The notes under the pieces were generated by a model. That model made no database searches. It was not told the DNA's origin and saw nothing but the letters and a program-made list of their open reading frames with translations. The position numbers and the translations under genes are program-made. Of a DNA stretch of 36,376 bases, positions 7,128 through 14,843 are shown in pieces. Position 1 is the stretch's first letter. Each line of letters begins with the position of its first letter. Source of the DNA: an uncultured Bacteroidales bacterium (GTDB lineage: Bacteria; Bacteroidota; Bacteroidia; Bacteroidales; Paludibacteraceae); assembly GCA_903927945.1 (NCBI GenBank), contig CAIYOZ010000110.1:1-36376 (forward strand). Reading direction: 5' to 3'.

Positions 7128-7841
7128 ATGAGTTCAATATCAAAATATTTTTCAGGGTTATTTACCGGCATCAAGTCATTGCTGGTAGGTATGTCTGTGA
7201 CATGGAAAGAGTTGTGGACAAAGAAAGTGACCCAACAGTATCCTGAGAACAGGGACACCCTGGTGATCTCTGATCGTTTCCGTGCCGAATTAACCATGCC
7301 GCATGATGAAAACAACGAACATGCCTGTACGGCTTGCGGTATTTGCGAGATGAACTGCCCGAATGGCACCATTACCGTCAATTTCAAGATGGTTGAAACG
7401 GAAGATGGCAAGAAGAAAAAAGTGCTTGACACTTACAAATGGGACTTAGGAATGTGTACCTTCTGCAACCTGTGCGTACTGACCTGCCCGTCGGATGCCA
7501 TCAAGTTTGAGAACACCTTTGAAAATGCAGTATTTACCCGTGACAAGCTTAAGCAACAGTTGAATCACGAAGGTTCGAAGATGCGTGAGAAGAAAAAGGT
7601 GGAAAGACCGGCAGCACCTGTAGCCAAAGCACCCGTAGTATCAGAAGTGAAAGTGGAAACTCCCGCTGCTGAAGTAAAACCGGCAGTGGTGGACACGGAA
7701 GTGAAAGCTGTAGTTCCTGAAGTGGAAGTGAAACCCACAGTGGTTGACGCAGAGGTGAAAGTGGAATTACCTATTGAAGAAGCTGTAAAAGCTGATAAAG
7801 AGATAGAGGCTGAATCGAAAGATGAAACGACTGAAAAATAA
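7128..7841 (+). CDS. nuoI: complex I 2x[4Fe-4S] subunit NuoI with a long low-complexity tail
   Basis: NuoI carries the N6a and N6b clusters that feed electrons to NuoB. Ligand cysteines are visible at 67, 70, 73, 77 (ACTACGICEMNCPNG) and 110, 113, 116, 120 (CTFCNLCVLTCPSD). The conserved core ends near residue 150, which is close to the whole length expected of the family. The protein then continues for about 83 residues (155-237) with a Val/Glu/Lys/Pro/Ala-rich tail that repeats EVK..VV..EV units, for example EVKPAVVDTEV and EVKPTVVDAEV. The tail is in frame and has no cysteines. It may be disordered and cytoplasmic. It lies between a palindrome-bearing spacer and nuoJ. Identity of the subunit is certain; the role of the tail is unknown. 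Confidence 0.95.
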   Translation: MSSISKYFSGLFTGIKSLLVGMSVTWKELWTKKVTQQYPENRDTLVISDRFRAELTMPHDENNEHACTACGICEMNCPNGTITVNFKMVETEDGKKKKVLDTYKWDLGMCTFCNLCVLTCPSDAIKFENTFENAVFTRDKLKQQLNHEGSKMREKKKVERPAAPVAKAPVVSEVKVETPAAEVKPAVVDTEVKAVVPEVEVKPTVVDAEVKVELPIEEAVKADKEIEAESKDETTEK

Positions 7842-7877
7842 TACAAACAGAAAATAAAATAGGATAATCTTTCGATT

Positions 7878-8381
7878 ATGGCAGAACAAATTATATTTTA
7901 CATTTTAGCGGCAATCATTGCAGTTTTCTCTATCCTGGCAGTTACCTCCAAACGCATTATTCGCTCAGCCACTTACTTATTATTCGTGTTGTTAGCCACT
8001 GCAGGGCTTTACCTGTTGCTGGGCTATAATTACTTGTTTGCGGTTCAGGTGGCAGTCTATGCCGGTGGTGTGATGGTGTTGTTTATATTCGCCATTTTGC
8101 TTACCAATCGTCCGGGAGCGGATGTAAAGTCGGAACTGGCTGTACGCAGGGTTGTGGCAGGGATTACAGCCCTGGCGGGCGTAGCCTTTTGTGCCCATAT
8201 CATTTATTACAATGTGAACAAGGTGATGGTCACCGTGGCACAAAGCGAACTGACACCTCAGCAAATTGGTCATACCATGCTGGGAACAGACAAATATCAG
8301 TATTTAATGCCTTTCGAAGCGATCAGTATTTTATTGCTGGCGTGTATTATCGGGGCAATTATGATTGCGAGAAAGAGATAA
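7878..8381 (+). CDS. nuoJ: complex I membrane subunit NuoJ
   Basis: NuoJ lies beside NuoK and NuoA in the membrane arm, and its third helix is part of the coupling element. The 167-residue protein has five predicted helices. The family motif VQVAVYAGGVMVLFIFAILL is present around residues 55-75, with the conserved YAGGVMVLF. The C-terminal helix EAISILLLACIIGAIMIARK ends the protein in a basic tail, as usual. The 36-bp gap to nuoI suggests co-transcription; the gap to nuoK is 185 bp of simple repeats. Confidence 0.95.
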   Translation: MAEQIIFYILAAIIAVFSILAVTSKRIIRSATYLLFVLLATAGLYLLLGYNYLFAVQVAVYAGGVMVLFIFAILLTNRPGADVKSELAVRRVVAGITALAGVAFCAHIIYYNVNKVMVTVAQSELTPQQIGHTMLGTDKYQYLMPFEAISILLLACIIGAIMIARKR

Positions 8382-8385
8382 TTTA

Positions 8386-8560
8386 GTTTATAGTTTATAG
8401 TTAGTAGTTTATAGTAGGTAGTAAGTAGTCGGTAGTCGGTAGTAAGAAGTGGTTAGTAAGAAGTCGATACAGAACACTAATAAACTTAATCAACCAATCA
8501 ACTTAATCAACTAATCAACCAATCAACTAATCAACCAATTAACCAAACAACAACGATTCA
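8386..8560. repeat. two-part simple-repeat spacer before nuoK
   Basis: The left half (8386-8460) is built from TTTATAG, GTAGTCGGTAG and GTAAG words. The right half (8485-8560) is built from CAACCAATCAACTAAT words and ends in an A/C-rich leader that nearly matches the one before nuoN. No gene is seen. Confidence 0.85.
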
Positions 8561-8566
8561 ACAAAT

Positions 8567-8905
8567 ATGGAATTAATAACGAATTTTCTATCCGGATCAG
8601 TGCAGATAGAAGCATACTTAGGATTAAGTTTAATCATGTTCTTTGCAGGGATCTACGGTTTCCTGTCACGCAAGAGTTTATTGATGATACTCATCTCCAT
8701 CGAACTTATGCTGAATGCTGCCGATATCAACTTTGTGGTTTTCAACCGCTATTTGTATCCCGGACACCTTGAAGGGTTTTACTTTACACTGTTCACCATT
8801 GCCATAGCAGCCTGTGAAACTGCCGTTGCCATAGCCATTATCATCAATATCTACCGGAACCTAAACAGCGTGGAAGTAGGTAACCTGGATGAAATGAAGG
8901 AATAA
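8567..8905 (+). CDS. nuoK: complex I membrane subunit NuoK
   Basis: NuoK is the small antiporter-like subunit of the membrane arm. The 112-residue protein has three helices. The two membrane glutamates needed for proton pumping are present: Glu46 in ILISIELMLNAADINF (E. coli Glu36) and Glu84 in AIAACETAVAIAI (E. coli Glu72). It is about ten residues longer than the E. coli subunit, split between the N-terminus and a short acidic C-terminus. ATG 8567 follows an A/C-rich, probably unstructured leader. Confidence 0.95.
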   Translation: MELITNFLSGSVQIEAYLGLSLIMFFAGIYGFLSRKSLLMILISIELMLNAADINFVVFNRYLYPGHLEGFYFTLFTIAIAACETAVAIAIIINIYRNLNSVEVGNLDEMKE

Positions 8906-8921
8906 TTCATTTACAATTTTA

Positions 8922-8941
8922 TTATTTACAATTTACTATTG
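8922..8941. repeat. 20-nt exact inverted match, copy 2 (before nuoL)
   Basis: This is the exact reverse complement of 7089-7108, located in the 56-bp nuoK-nuoL spacer. Confidence 0.85.
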
Positions 8942-8961
8942 AAGATTGACAATTATATCAT

Positions 8962-10863
8962 ATGCAATATACACTCTTAATTTTAGTTCTTCCGCTTCTT
9001 AGCTTCATTGTGTTGGGTCTGGTGGATTCGAAGTGGAGCCCCAAGGTGGCAGGTACCATTGGAACCCTGGTGTTAGGAATCATTACGGCTCTTTCGTATC
9101 TTACTGCCTGGGAATATTTCAGCATGCATCAGGTTGCCGGCGTATACGAAAAAGTAATCCCTTACAATATCGAATGGTTGCGTTTCACTGAATTTCTGCA
9201 TATCAATTTAGGAATACTGCTTGATCCTATTTCCGTGATGATGCTTGTAGTCATTACCACCGTATCATTCATGGTAAACATTTACAGCCTTGGATACATG
9301 GTGAATGAAAAGGGATTCGAACGCTATTATGCCTTCCTGTCGTTGTTTACCTTCTCCATGTTGGGATTGGTGGTAGCTACCAATATCTTCCAAATGTATA
9401 TTTTCTGGGAATTGGTGGGTGTGTCGTCTTACCTGCTCATCGGATTCTACTATACCAAGCCTTCAGCCGTAGCTGCAGCAAAAAAAGCATTTATCGTTAC
9501 CCGTTTTGCCGATTTAGGTTTCCTGATTGGTATCCTGGTACTTTCGTTCTATTCAAAGACATTTGACTTTGGTATCCTGACCTCGGGTAACCCAAGCGTA
9601 TTTGCCAGCACGGTGGGTGTTTCCTTTATGGGAGTCTCCGTCATGAGTTGGGCATTGGGACTAATCTTCATCGGTGGTGCCGGTAAATCAGCAATGTTCC
9701 CGTTACAAATCTGGTTACCGGATGCTATGGAAGGCCCTACTCCTGTATCGGCACTGATCCACGCTGCCACCATGGTAGTGGCCGGGGTATACCTGGTTGC
9801 ACGGTTGTTTCCACTTTATATTGTATATGCTCCCGATGTATTGCATGGGATAGCCTATGTAGGTGCTTTCACCTCGTTGTTTGCTGCCGTGATTGCGGTA
9901 GTACAAACCGATATTAAACGTGTACTGGCATTCTCCACCATTTCCCAGATCGGGTTCATGATGGTTGGATTGGGTGTGTCAGGGAACGGTGGTCACGAAG
10001 GACTCGGTTACATGGCTTCCATGTTCCACCTGTTCACACACGCCATGTTCAAAGCCTTATTGTTCCTGGGTGCAGGTTCGGTGATTCATGCCGTTCACAG
10101 CAACGAAATGAACCACATGGGCGGATTACGGAAATATATGCCGATTACGAACTGGACATTCCTGATTGCTTGTCTTGCCATTGCAGGTATCCCTCCTTTC
10201 TCGGGATTCTTCAGCAAGGATGAGATATTATCTGCCTGTTACGAGTTCAGCCCGTATATGGGAGTTACCATGACGATTATTGCCGGTTTGACTGCCTTCT
10301 ATATGTTCAGGTTATACTTCAACATTTTCTGGGGGAAAGAACACAAACACGAACATACACCGCATGAATCGGGATTTGCCATGGCATTGCCGTTGGTATT
10401 CCTCGCAACAGTTACCGTATTTGCCGGATTTATTCCTTTCGGACATTTTGTAACCAGCGACCGTGCCAATTACAACATTGAACTGGACACTGTAGTAGCA
10501 AGTATCAGCGTATTGGTGGCAGCATGCTCCATTGCATTGGCGACTATCCTGTACCGCAAGGAAAGTGCAGTGCCAAAGAAACTGGCAACTACTTTTTCGG
10601 GACTGCATTCGGCAGCCAGCCACCGTTTCTATATTGACGAAGTGTACTTGTTCATTACCAAGAAAATTATTTTCAACAATATATCCAAACCTCTTGCCTG
10701 GTTCGACCGTCACGTAATTGATGCCAGCATGAACGGAATGGCAGGAACCACACAATGGTTCTCGCTCAAGATTAAAAGCTTTCAATCGGGACAAGTACAG
10801 CAATATGCTTACGTATTCCTGTTAGGAACGCTGGCAATTGCATTAATGGTGATATTTATTTAG
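8962..10863 (+). CDS. nuoL: complex I proton-pumping subunit NuoL
   Basis: NuoL is the distal antiporter-like subunit, with the long lateral helix that braces the membrane arm. The 633-residue protein matches the usual length. Visible signatures are Glu150 in YIFWELVGVSSYLLIGF (conserved TM5 glutamate), the PLQIWLPDAMEGPTPVSALIHAATMVVAGVYL segment and the TDIKRVLAFSTISQIGFMM helix with its lysine. The C-terminus is a hydrophobic helix (about residues 608-633), as expected after the lateral helix. No disruption is seen. A palindromic hairpin follows the stop, before nuoM. Confidence 0.96.
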   Translation: MQYTLLILVLPLLSFIVLGLVDSKWSPKVAGTIGTLVLGIITALSYLTAWEYFSMHQVAGVYEKVIPYNIEWLRFTEFLHINLGILLDPISVMMLVVITTVSFMVNIYSLGYMVNEKGFERYYAFLSLFTFSMLGLVVATNIFQMYIFWELVGVSSYLLIGFYYTKPSAVAAAKKAFIVTRFADLGFLIGILVLSFYSKTFDFGILTSGNPSVFASTVGVSFMGVSVMSWALGLIFIGGAGKSAMFPLQIWLPDAMEGPTPVSALIHAATMVVAGVYLVARLFPLYIVYAPDVLHGIAYVGAFTSLFAAVIAVVQTDIKRVLAFSTISQIGFMMVGLGVSGNGGHEGLGYMASMFHLFTHAMFKALLFLGAGSVIHAVHSNEMNHMGGLRKYMPITNWTFLIACLAIAGIPPFSGFFSKDEILSACYEFSPYMGVTMTIIAGLTAFYMFRLYFNIFWGKEHKHEHTPHESGFAMALPLVFLATVTVFAGFIPFGHFVTSDRANYNIELDTVVASISVLVAACSIALATILYRKESAVPKKLATTFSGLHSAASHRFYIDEVYLFITKKIIFNNISKPLAWFDRHVIDASMNGMAGTTQWFSLKIKSFQSGQVQQYAYVFLLGTLAIALMVIFI

Positions 10864-10867
10864 ACCC

Positions 10868-10947
10868 CTACCCCCTAAAGGGGAATAAGATCAGGTGTCA
10901 ACACAATACTAACATCTCACTCCCCTTTAGGGGCTGGGTAATTTTTT
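10868..10947 (+). terminator. terminator-like hairpin between nuoL and nuoM
   Basis: CCCCTAAAGGGGA (about 10872-10884) and TCCCCTTTAGGGG (10921-10933) are inverted copies, and each is itself palindromic. Paired with each other they make a long GC-rich stem with further ACCC/GGGT pairing, followed by a run of six T at 10942-10947. It is shaped like an intrinsic terminator yet lies inside the operon, 6-80 bp before nuoM, so it may act as an attenuator or an RNA processing site. Dispersed C4-TAAA-G4 repeats occur in other Bacteroidota, so it may also be only a mobile intergenic repeat. Confidence 0.5.
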
Positions 10948-10952
10948 AAGAT

Positions 10953-12434
10953 ATGAACTTTTTATCCTTATTCGTTCTCATTCCGGCATTAATGATGATG
11001 GGCCTGTTTCTTTCGAACAGTCGCAAACAGCTTTTATTCTTCATGACCGCCGGAGCTTCACTTTTGATGATATTTTCAACTGTGTTGACATACATGTATT
11101 TCACCGAACGTGCAGCAGGAAATGCAGCGACTATGCTTTTTACGGCAGACACTGTGTGGTACTCCGCTTTTAATATCCATTATTCAGTGGGAGTTGATGG
11201 AATATCGGTAGCGATGCTGATACTTACCTCTATCATAGTATTCACCGGGGTATTTGCTTCCTGGAAAATAGATCCGCTACCTAAGGAATTTTTCTTATGG
11301 TTCTGCCTGTTATCAAGTGGGGTTTATGGTTTCTTCATCTCTACCGACTTGTTTACCATGTTTATGTACTACGAAATCGCATTGATTCCAATGTACCTGT
11401 TGATTGGTATCTGGGGAACGGGTAAAAAAGAATATGCTGCCATGAAGTTGACACTGATGTTGATGGGTGGTTCGGCGTTGTTGCTGGTAGGTATCTTAGG
11501 AATTTATTATGCTTCAGGTGCGACCACCATGAACATTCTTGAAATTGCCAAGTTGCATATCCCTATTGAAATGCAGTATTATTTCTTCCCGCTTACCTTT
11601 ACCGGTTTTGGGGTGTTGGGTGCTATGTTCCCTTTCCATACATGGTCACCTGATGGTCATGCCTCCGCTCCTACTGCAGTGTCGATGTTACATGCCGGTG
11701 TACTGATGAAACTGGGAGGTTACGGTTGTTTCCGTGTAGCCATGTACCTGATGCCACAGGCTGCTCATGAACTGGCCTGGATATTCTTAATCCTGACAGG
11801 TATCAGCGTGGTGTATGGCGCATTCTCGGCTATCCACCAGACCGACCTGAAATATATCAATGCATACTCTTCGGTGAGCCACTGCGGTCTTGTACTCTTC
11901 GCTATCCTGATGATGAATGAGACATCGGCTACCGGTGCTATCCTTCAAATGCTTTCACACGGTCTGACAACAGCCCTCTTCTTTGCACTAATCGGAATGA
12001 TTTACGGAAGGACACATACACGCTTGATTACCGAAATGGGCGGATTGATGAAAGTGCTTCCATTTCTGGGAGTATGTTTTGTAATCGCCGGGTTGGGTTC
12101 ATTGGGATTACCAAGTCTTAGCGGCTTCGTGGCTGAAATGACTATTTTCGTTGGTTCATTTCAACATACTGATTTGTTCCACCGTGTATTGACAGTGCTT
12201 GCATGTAGTTCCATCGTAATTACAGCCGTCTATATTTTACGTATGGTTGGAAAATTCTTACTGGGAAAAATACAGGATCCACATCACGAACATTTGACAG
12301 ATGCCACCTGGTTTGAAAGAATCTCGGTTGTCACACTTATTTTCTTTATGTTCGCACTTGGGTCAGCACCTTTCTGGATTACAAATATGATTCACGAAAG
12401 CGTACTTCCGGTGATCGGACAGTTAGTTAAGTAG
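10953..12434 (+). CDS. nuoM: complex I proton-pumping subunit NuoM
   Basis: NuoM is the middle antiporter-like subunit. The 493-residue protein has about 14 helices. Glu141 lies in LFTMFMYYEIALIPMYLLIG, the conserved TM5 glutamate at the NuoM/NuoN interface. PFHTWSPDGHASAPTAVSMLHAGVLMKLGGYG is the family signature for the broken helix and the central lysine. TDLKYINAYSSVSHCGLVLF corresponds to the TM12 channel region. Start 10953 gives the usual short N-terminus directly before the first helix. The protein is intact. Confidence 0.96.
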   Translation: MNFLSLFVLIPALMMMGLFLSNSRKQLLFFMTAGASLLMIFSTVLTYMYFTERAAGNAATMLFTADTVWYSAFNIHYSVGVDGISVAMLILTSIIVFTGVFASWKIDPLPKEFFLWFCLLSSGVYGFFISTDLFTMFMYYEIALIPMYLLIGIWGTGKKEYAAMKLTLMLMGGSALLLVGILGIYYASGATTMNILEIAKLHIPIEMQYYFFPLTFTGFGVLGAMFPFHTWSPDGHASAPTAVSMLHAGVLMKLGGYGCFRVAMYLMPQAAHELAWIFLILTGISVVYGAFSAIHQTDLKYINAYSSVSHCGLVLFAILMMNETSATGAILQMLSHGLTTALFFALIGMIYGRTHTRLITEMGGLMKVLPFLGVCFVIAGLGSLGLPSLSGFVAEMTIFVGSFQHTDLFHRVLTVLACSSIVITAVYILRMVGKFLLGKIQDPHHEHLTDATWFERISVVTLIFFMFALGSAPFWITNMIHESVLPVIGQLVK

Positions 12435-12520
12435 TTTATAGTAGGTAGTTTATAGTTTATAGAAAATAACTAAATAACCAATCAACCAATTAACAAAATA
12501 ACCAAACAACAACAATTCAA
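12435..12520. repeat. two-part simple-repeat spacer before nuoN
   Basis: TTTATAG/GTAGGTAG words (12435-12463) are followed by AACCAATCAACCAATTAAC words and an A/C-rich leader ending at ATG 12527. This is the third copy of the layout seen before nuoH and nuoK. Confidence 0.8.
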
Positions 12521-12526
12521 CAACAT

Positions 12527-13948
12527 ATGGATTACAGTAGTTTTTTACAAATGAACGAGGAATTTTCACTGCTGATGGTGATGTTATTTCTTTTGATTTA
12601 CGATATCTTTGCAGGAGAAAAGGGATCGAAGTATTTCCAACCCATTGCATTGGTACTCTTTGCAGCTCATACCTTGTTGAATTGCATACCACGTGATGCA
12701 TTTTCCATTGCAGGGGGCATGTACCAGTACGTTCCCATGCAGACCTATGTGAAGACTATCCTGAACATCGGAACATTCATCGTATTGTTGCAGGCACATA
12801 AATTCCTGAACGAAGATGCCAACCGCATTAAACGGGGTGAATTCTATTTCCTTACCTTATCGACGCTGTTAGGAATGTATTTCATGATATCCTCCGGAAA
12901 TTTCCTGATGTTCTTTATCGGCCTTGAAACAGCCTCTATCCCTATGGCTACGTTGGTGGCATTTGACAAGTATAACCGCAAGTCGGCTGAAGCAGGTGCT
13001 AAATATATCCTTTCGGCAGTATTTGCTTCCAGCATTTCATTGTTCGGTATGTCATTGATCTACGGTTCAACGGGAACATTATACTTCAGTGACCTCGCAA
13101 CATTAATCACAGCATCTCCACTAACGATCATGGCATTCGTGTTCTTCTCGGTAGGGTTGTTCTTTAAAATCTCACTGGTACCTTTCCACCTCTGGACTCC
13201 GGACGTTTATGAAGGAGCACAGACCAATATCACTTCGTACCTCTCGGTGATCTCGAAAGGAGCAGCCGTGTTTGTATTGTTCACCCTGCTGACAAAAGTG
13301 TTCGGTCACCTGGTTACCCAATGGCAACCTATCCTGTACGGACTGGCAGTAGTGAGTATCACCGTGGCCAATGTATTTGCGATCCGTCAACAGAACCTGA
13401 AAAGATTCCTCGCATTTTCGTCCATATCACAGGCCGGTTATATCCTGCTGGCGATTATCAGCGGTACGGCTCTTGGAATGACTTCACTGGTATATTACGT
13501 GCTGGTGTATATGTTCTCCAACCTGGCTGCATTCGGTGTGATCTCGGTCATTGAAAATCAGACCAAGAAAGTATTGATGTCCGATTATAACGGACTGTAT
13601 CAAACCAACCCGCGGTTAAGCTTCGTGATGATGCTCGCATTGTTCTCATTGGCAGGTATTCCACCATTTGCAGGATTCTTCAGTAAGTTCTTCGTGTTCT
13701 CGGCAGCTGCCCAACAAGGATATTATGTACTGGTATTTATCGCCTTGTTAAACACCATCATATCATTGTATTATTACCTGTTGGTGATCAAAGCCATGTT
13801 CCTGAACAAGAGCGAAAACCCGATAGAAGTTGTGAAGAGCGATTTCCCTGTAAAACTTAGTTTTGTAATCTGTACGTTAGGCATTTTACTTGTTGGACTC
13901 TTTAGCACCATTTACGATCAAATTGGCTTATTAAGCTTCGGAATGTAA
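12527..13948 (+). CDS. nuoN: complex I proton-pumping subunit NuoN
   Basis: NuoN is the antiporter-like subunit next to NuoK. The 473-residue protein has about 14 helices. Glu134 lies in [21 protein letters not shown], the conserved TM5 glutamate. [33 protein letters not shown] contains the broken helix and lysine, with QTN in place of the more usual [23 protein letters not shown] is the TM12 channel segment. It is the last gene of the operon; a strong hairpin with T-run follows 22 bp after the stop. No nuoE, nuoF or nuoG lies anywhere in the window. Confidence 0.95.
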   Translation: MDYSSFLQMNEEFSLLMVMLFLLIYDIFAGEKGSKYFQPIALVLFAAHTLLNCIPRDAFSIAGGMYQYVPMQTYVKTILNIGTFIVLLQAHKFLNEDANRIKRGEFYFLTLSTLLGMYFMISSGNFLMFFIGLETASIPMATLVAFDKYNRKSAEAGAKYILSAVFASSISLFGMSLIYGSTGTLYFSDLATLITASPLTIMAFVFFSVGLFFKISLVPFHLWTPDVYEGAQTNITSYLSVISKGAAVFVLFTLLTKVFGHLVTQWQPILYGLAVVSITVANVFAIRQQNLKRFLAFSSISQAGYILLAIISGTALGMTSLVYYVLVYMFSNLAAFGVISVIENQTKKVLMSDYNGLYQTNPRLSFVMMLALFSLAGIPPFAGFFSKFFVFSAAAQQGYYVLVFIALLNTIISLYYYLLVIKAMFLNKSENPIEVVKSDFPVKLSFVICTLGILLVGLFSTIYDQIGLLSFGM

Positions 13949-13970
13949 TGACAACTATACATCCAAATGA

Positions 13971-14006
13971 AAGACCCGCTGTAATTAAACCTACAGCGGG
14001 TCTTTT
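13971..14006 (+). terminator. intrinsic terminator of the nuo operon
   Basis: Arms 13971-13983 and 13992-14004 (AAGACCCGCTGTA and its complement) form a perfect 13-bp stem with an 8-nt loop followed by TTTT-AATTT. An A-run on the far side means it can also serve the convergent minus-strand gene that ends at 14055. Confidence 0.88.
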
Positions 14007-14054
14007 AATTTGATACAATGTAAAAATTGATTAAGTGTGAATCTAGTCTGTGTT

Positions 14055-14612
14055 TTATTTAAACAGCAAACCCACAATCCCGAAATTTAAAGAAATTACA
14101 TCTACGCTTTCATTTAATTCAGAATAATTTAATTTGTTGTATTTCCCTTCCAGTACAAACCCAACATGACTTCTTAGAGGAATAATCATCCCAAGACCAA
14201 AACAAACGCCAGATCCATTGTTATCTGTAAGACCATAAAAAGACTGATCAAATTTTGTACTTTGAAAATTCCAACCAGCATTTATATATGGAAACGCTTT
14301 ACTATCCTGTTTTCCGAAGGCGTACCCTATTTCAGGACCAATTGCCAACCCGGTAATATTACCTGAGTTTAGACTCTGATTTGAATAACTGAATCCTCCT
14401 CCTATAAAGAAATGATCCAGAATAAAATAATTTATTGAAGGAGTAATAGTTAAAACGCTTGTATGGTCCGACCCGGAACTATATCCTGTACTGGTAAAAC
14501 TTGCCAATCCAGTTATCATGGTGGCACCTCTACCAATGGCAAAACCTTGCCCGTGAACTTTAATTGACAAAACCATGAAGCTGCAAATCAATACTAAAAT
14601 TTTAATTTTCAT
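14055..14612 (-). CDS. outer-membrane beta-barrel protein
   Basis: The 185-residue protein has a clear signal peptide (MKIKILVLICSFMVLSIKVHGQ) with probable cleavage after GQ. The mature part alternates polar and hydrophobic residues in short strands (for example SINYFILDHFFIGGGFSYS, LAIGPEIGYAFG, FVLEGKYNKLNY). It ends in a final strand with a terminal aromatic residue (LNFGIVGLLFK), typical of eight-stranded outer-membrane barrels such as the OmpA-like/porin_b-barrel groups of Bacteroidota. No exported enzyme motif is seen, and the substrate or partner is unknown. It is a single-gene unit with a complete Bacteroidota promoter upstream (14641-14672) and shares the terminator at 13971. Confidence 0.8.
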   Translation of the reverse strand: MKIKILVLICSFMVLSIKVHGQGFAIGRGATMITGLASFTSTGYSSGSDHTSVLTITPSINYFILDHFFIGGGFSYSNQSLNSGNITGLAIGPEIGYAFGKQDSKAFPYINAGWNFQSTKFDQSFYGLTDNNGSGVCFGLGMIIPLRSHVGFVLEGKYNKLNYSELNESVDVISLNFGIVGLLFK

Positions 14613-14640
14613 ACATTTAATTTTATAAGTGTTTTGAAAT

Positions 14641-14672
14641 CAAAAGTAATTAACTTAATTGAATTAAGCAAA
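14641..14672 (-). promoter_or_regulatory. complete Bacteroidota promoter for the barrel protein
   Basis: Read on the minus strand, TTTG (14672-14669) is followed after exactly 20 bp by TACTTTTG (14648-14641). This is a full match to the -33 TTTG / -7 TAnnTTTG consensus. The start codon follows about 28 bp downstream. It is the best promoter in the window. Confidence 0.75.
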
Positions 14673-14818
14673 GATTTATGAATGTTTCTAATCATTTTTT
14701 TGTGTAAACTCAATCACATATTATCATAATCAGGAGAGAATATTCATAAAAAGTCAGGGTAAGTTTTAACCACATTTTATCATCTGCAGGGAATGTTACT
14801 ATTTTAATTGTTATTTAT

Positions 14819-14826
14819 TATCTTTG
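14819..14826 (+). promoter_or_regulatory. -7 box for the ArnT-like glycosyltransferase gene
   Basis: TATCTTTG is an exact match to the TAnnTTTG consensus. It lies 17 bp before ATG 14844 and downstream of the alternative in-frame start at 14808. It therefore argues for the 14844 start. No clear -33 box is seen. Confidence 0.5.
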
Positions 14827-14843
14827 TCTTCAATTTAAAAAAA

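Noticed and set aside
9549-9773. Minus-strand frames opposite nuoL and other nuo genes as overlapping genes
   Set aside because: They have no start context, no domains and no conservation signal that can be judged here. They are explained by the codon bias of the sense genes.
10312-10803. Open frame of 163 codons on the minus strand
   Set aside because: It lies fully opposite nuoL in a shadow frame, is rich in Cys/His/Gln, and has no promoter or family features. Many similar shadows lie opposite other genes in the window.
14808-14843. Upstream start of the ArnT-like protein
   Set aside because: An exact -7 promoter box (14819-14826) lies inside this stretch, so transcription most likely begins after it.
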